Shown here piece after piece: positions 4,939-6,794 of a stretch of DNA of 6,794 bases. The notes below the pieces were generated by a model that saw only the letters and a list, made by a program, of their open reading frames with translations, searched no databases and was not told where the DNA came from. The stretch spans positions 1 to 6,794 of the forward strand of contig VMFH01000026.1 in the NCBI GenBank assembly GCA_007375925.1, written 5' to 3'. The stretch's first letter is position 1, and each line of letters starts with the position of its first letter. This stretch comes from Parcubacteria group bacterium Gr01-1014_72. Its GTDB lineage: Bacteria; Patescibacteriota; Minisyncoccia; Phycocordibacterales; VMFH01. The translations under genes were made by a program, and so were the position numbers.

Positions 4939-6794
4939 ATGGTGCCGACCCCGCTCCACAATCACAGCCACTACTCACTCCTCGCGGCGCTGCCGAAAAT
5001 CCCCGAACTGGTTGCTGGTGCGAAGGAGCGCGGCTACAGCGCGCTCGCGCTCACCGACCTCGGCAATCTCTATGGCGCGCTGGAGTTTTACAAAGAGTGC
5101 CGTTCAGTGGGGCTCCGCCCCATCATTGGCGTTGACGCTTTCCTAGCCATGCGGACTCGTTTTGACAAGGAACCCCGCATAGACAACAAACGCTCCCGCA
5201 TCATACTCCTCGCGAAGAATCTGGAGGGGTACAAAAATCTTCTCCGGCTCGTTACGGCGGCACACCTTGAGGGGTTCTACTACAAACCCCGCATGGATCG
5301 CGAGCTACTCGCGGAGCACCACAAAGGACTCATCGCCATTCTATCTTTTTTCACGAGTGATGTGAGCGAGGCGCTTGCGCGTGCTGACGAGACGCGCGCA
5401 GAAGAACTCCTTGCCTCCTACAGGGCGATATTTCCGGAAGATGCTCTCTACCTTGAGGTAAAGCGCCAACACAAAGAGCTTGATGAGACGCTTGTTCAGG
5501 CTTCTGTCGCGCTCGGAAGGAGAACCGGCACGCCGCTCGTCGCGGCGCATGAGGTGTACTACCTCAAGCCGGAGGATAAAGAAGCTGTAGAAACATTACG
5601 CCTCATCAACTCGGCGGAGGCGGCGGATCGGCGGCGGGAGGAGGATGAGGCCGATTACTCGTTTCTCACTCCCGAGGCGCTGTGCGAGCGATTCGCCGAC
5701 CTCCCCGACGCGCTTCTGAACACGAAGCGCATCGCAGATGCATGCGCGCTGGAACTTCCACTCGGCAAGTGGGTCTTCCCCGCCTACAGGGCGCCGGAGG
5801 GGCGGACGCACGACCAAGAACTCCGCCGTATCGTGTATGAAGGGTTCGCCCGCCGCAATTTGAAAGAAACGCCCGAACTCCAGAGCCGCATTGAGTACGA
5901 GCTCGCCGTCATAACACAGAGAGGATACGCGCCATACTTTCTCGTCGTCGGCGACCTCCTCCGCGAAGCCCATGAGCGGGGTATCTTGACGACCATTCGC
6001 GGCTCGGTTGCCGGTTCCCTCGTTACGTACCTCGCCGGCATCACCAATGTACATCCGATTGAGTACAAGCTCCCTTTTGAACGGTTCCTCAATCCCGAAC
6101 GACCGTCGCCGCCCGACATTGACATGGACTTCGCCGACAACCGGCGCGACGAGATGATTGAGTACACGAAACAGAAGTACGGGGAAGAGCGGGTGGCACA
6201 GATAGGCACCTTCGGCACGATGATGGCGCGGGGAGGCGTCCGCGACGTCGCACGCGCACAGGGCTTCCCCTACGGCGTCGGGGACCGCATCGCCAAACTC
6301 ATCCCCTTCGGCGCGCAGGGGTTCCCCATGACGATTGACCGCGCTTTGGAAGAAGTCGCCGACCTCAAGGTTCTGTACAAAGAAGACGCTGACGCGAGGC
6401 GCATTATTGATATGGCGAAAAAAATTGAGGGGTGCGCGCGGCATATCTCGGTGCACGCCGCCGGTGTCGTCATCGCGCCCGAATCCCTCGCCGAGTTCGT
6501 GCCGCTCCAGCTTGACCCGAAGGGCGGCAAGATCATCACGCAGTACGACATGCACGCAGTTGAGGACGCCGGTCTCCTCAAGATGGACTTCCTCGGCATC
6601 AGGAACCTCGCGATTCTCGCCGATGCCGTGGCGCTCGCCGAAAAACTTGAGAAGAAAAAAGTGGATATAGAAAATGTTCCGCTCACTGACGGAAAAACAT
6701 TTGAGCTTCTCGCGAAGGGTGAAACAGCGGGACTCTTTCAGCTGAACGGCAGCGGCATGACGCGCTATTTGAAGGATCTGCGCCCGACCGACAT
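4939..6794 (+). CDS. dnaE: DNA polymerase III alpha subunit, N-terminal part (runs off right edge)
   Basis: Of roughly 1,100 expected residues, 618 are visible. DnaE is the replicative polymerase of the bacterial holoenzyme. Residues 1 to about 275 form the PHP domain, opening with PLHNHSHYSLL. The palm follows: RGSVAGSLVTYLAGIT, then PDIDMDF at 392-398 with catalytic Asp395 and Asp397 (E. coli 401 and 403), GTFGTMMARGGVRDVAR, HAAGVVIAP, and DFLGIRNL with Asp550 (E. coli 555). GLFQLNGSGM near the right edge matches the E. coli FQLESRGM region. The polymerase site is therefore intact as far as seen. The PHP metal site is mostly lost. The thumb, fingers, beta-binding and OB parts are outside the window. 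The ATG puts the PHP HxH motif at residues 7-9, as expected for the family. The minus-strand frame at 5596-6555 is its shadow. Confidence 0.97.
   Translation, partial: MVPTPLHNHSHYSLLAALPKIPELVAGAKERGYSALALTDLGNLYGALEFYKECRSVGLRPIIGVDAFLAMRTRFDKEPRIDNKRSRIILLAKNLEGYKNLLRLVTAAHLEGFYYKPRMDRELLAEHHKGLIAILSFFTSDVSEALARADETRAEELLASYRAIFPEDALYLEVKRQHKELDETLVQASVALGRRTGTPLVAAHEVYYLKPEDKEAVETLRLINSAEAADRRREEDEADYSFLTPEALCERFADLPDALLNTKRIADACALELPLGKWVFPAYRAPEGRTHDQELRRIVYEGFARRNLKETPELQSRIEYELAVITQRGYAPYFLVVGDLLREAHERGILTTIRGSVAGSLVTYLAGITNVHPIEYKLPFERFLNPERPSPPDIDMDFADNRRDEMIEYTKQKYGEERVAQIGTFGTMMARGGVRDVARAQGFPYGVGDRIAKLIPFGAQGFPMTIDRALEEVADLKVLYKEDADARRIIDMAKKIEGCARHISVHAAGVVIAPESLAEFVPLQLDPKGGKIITQYDMHAVEDAGLLKMDFLGIRNLAILADAVALAEKLEKKKVDIENVPLTDGKTFELLAKGETAGLFQLNGSGMTRYLKDLRPTD

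Noticed and set aside
5596..6555. Long minus-strand open frame (319 codons) opposite dnaE
   Set aside because: The plus strand encodes conserved DnaE motifs without a break here. The antisense frame follows from G+C-rich third positions and has no recognisable domain.

Overview
The window looks like chromosomal housekeeping DNA from a small-genome bacterium, most likely a member of the Candidate Phyla Radiation (Patescibacteria, Parcubacteria-like). This is an inference from four things: a NusB domain fused to a Nudix domain, TGnTATAAT promoters placed almost directly on start codons, A/T-rich intergenic repeats in otherwise G+C-rich DNA, and recognisable Shine-Dalgarno sites being essentially absent. 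No rRNA, tRNA, CRISPR array, insertion sequence or phage gene was found.

Layout: a minus-strand cluster fills 1-4836. In its own 5'->3' order it holds a small one-helix membrane protein (4567-4836), a gene-poor stretch with a likely type IV prepilin remnant (4280-4566), rnhB (RNase HII, 3632-4279), rpmF (ribosomal protein bL32, 3239-3469), a NusB-Nudix fusion (2216-3133), rnc (RNase III, 1421-2119) and the 5' part of smc (1-1383, running off the left edge). On the plus strand, dnaE (DNA polymerase III alpha) starts at 4939, divergent from the small membrane protein, and runs off the right edge after 618 codons.

The genes serve DNA replication and genome maintenance (dnaE, rnhB, smc), RNA processing (rnc), transcription of rRNA (nusB) and translation (rpmF). 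The rnc-smc pair is a gene order known from other bacteria, where ftsY often follows.

The less ordinary content is between and at the edges of the genes. Two intergenic gaps (about 2127-2243 and 3546-3676) carry the same A/T-rich inverted-pair repeat, which also supplies the last codons of the upstream gene in each case. smc and dnaE have extended -10 promoters only 7-10 bases before ATG, which predicts leaderless mRNAs. The Nudix box has a Glu-to-Lys change, RNase III has Asn at a usual Asp position, and the DnaE PHP domain has lost most metal ligands. I did not find a convincing new multi-gene system here. The best leads are the repeat family and the prepilin remnant.
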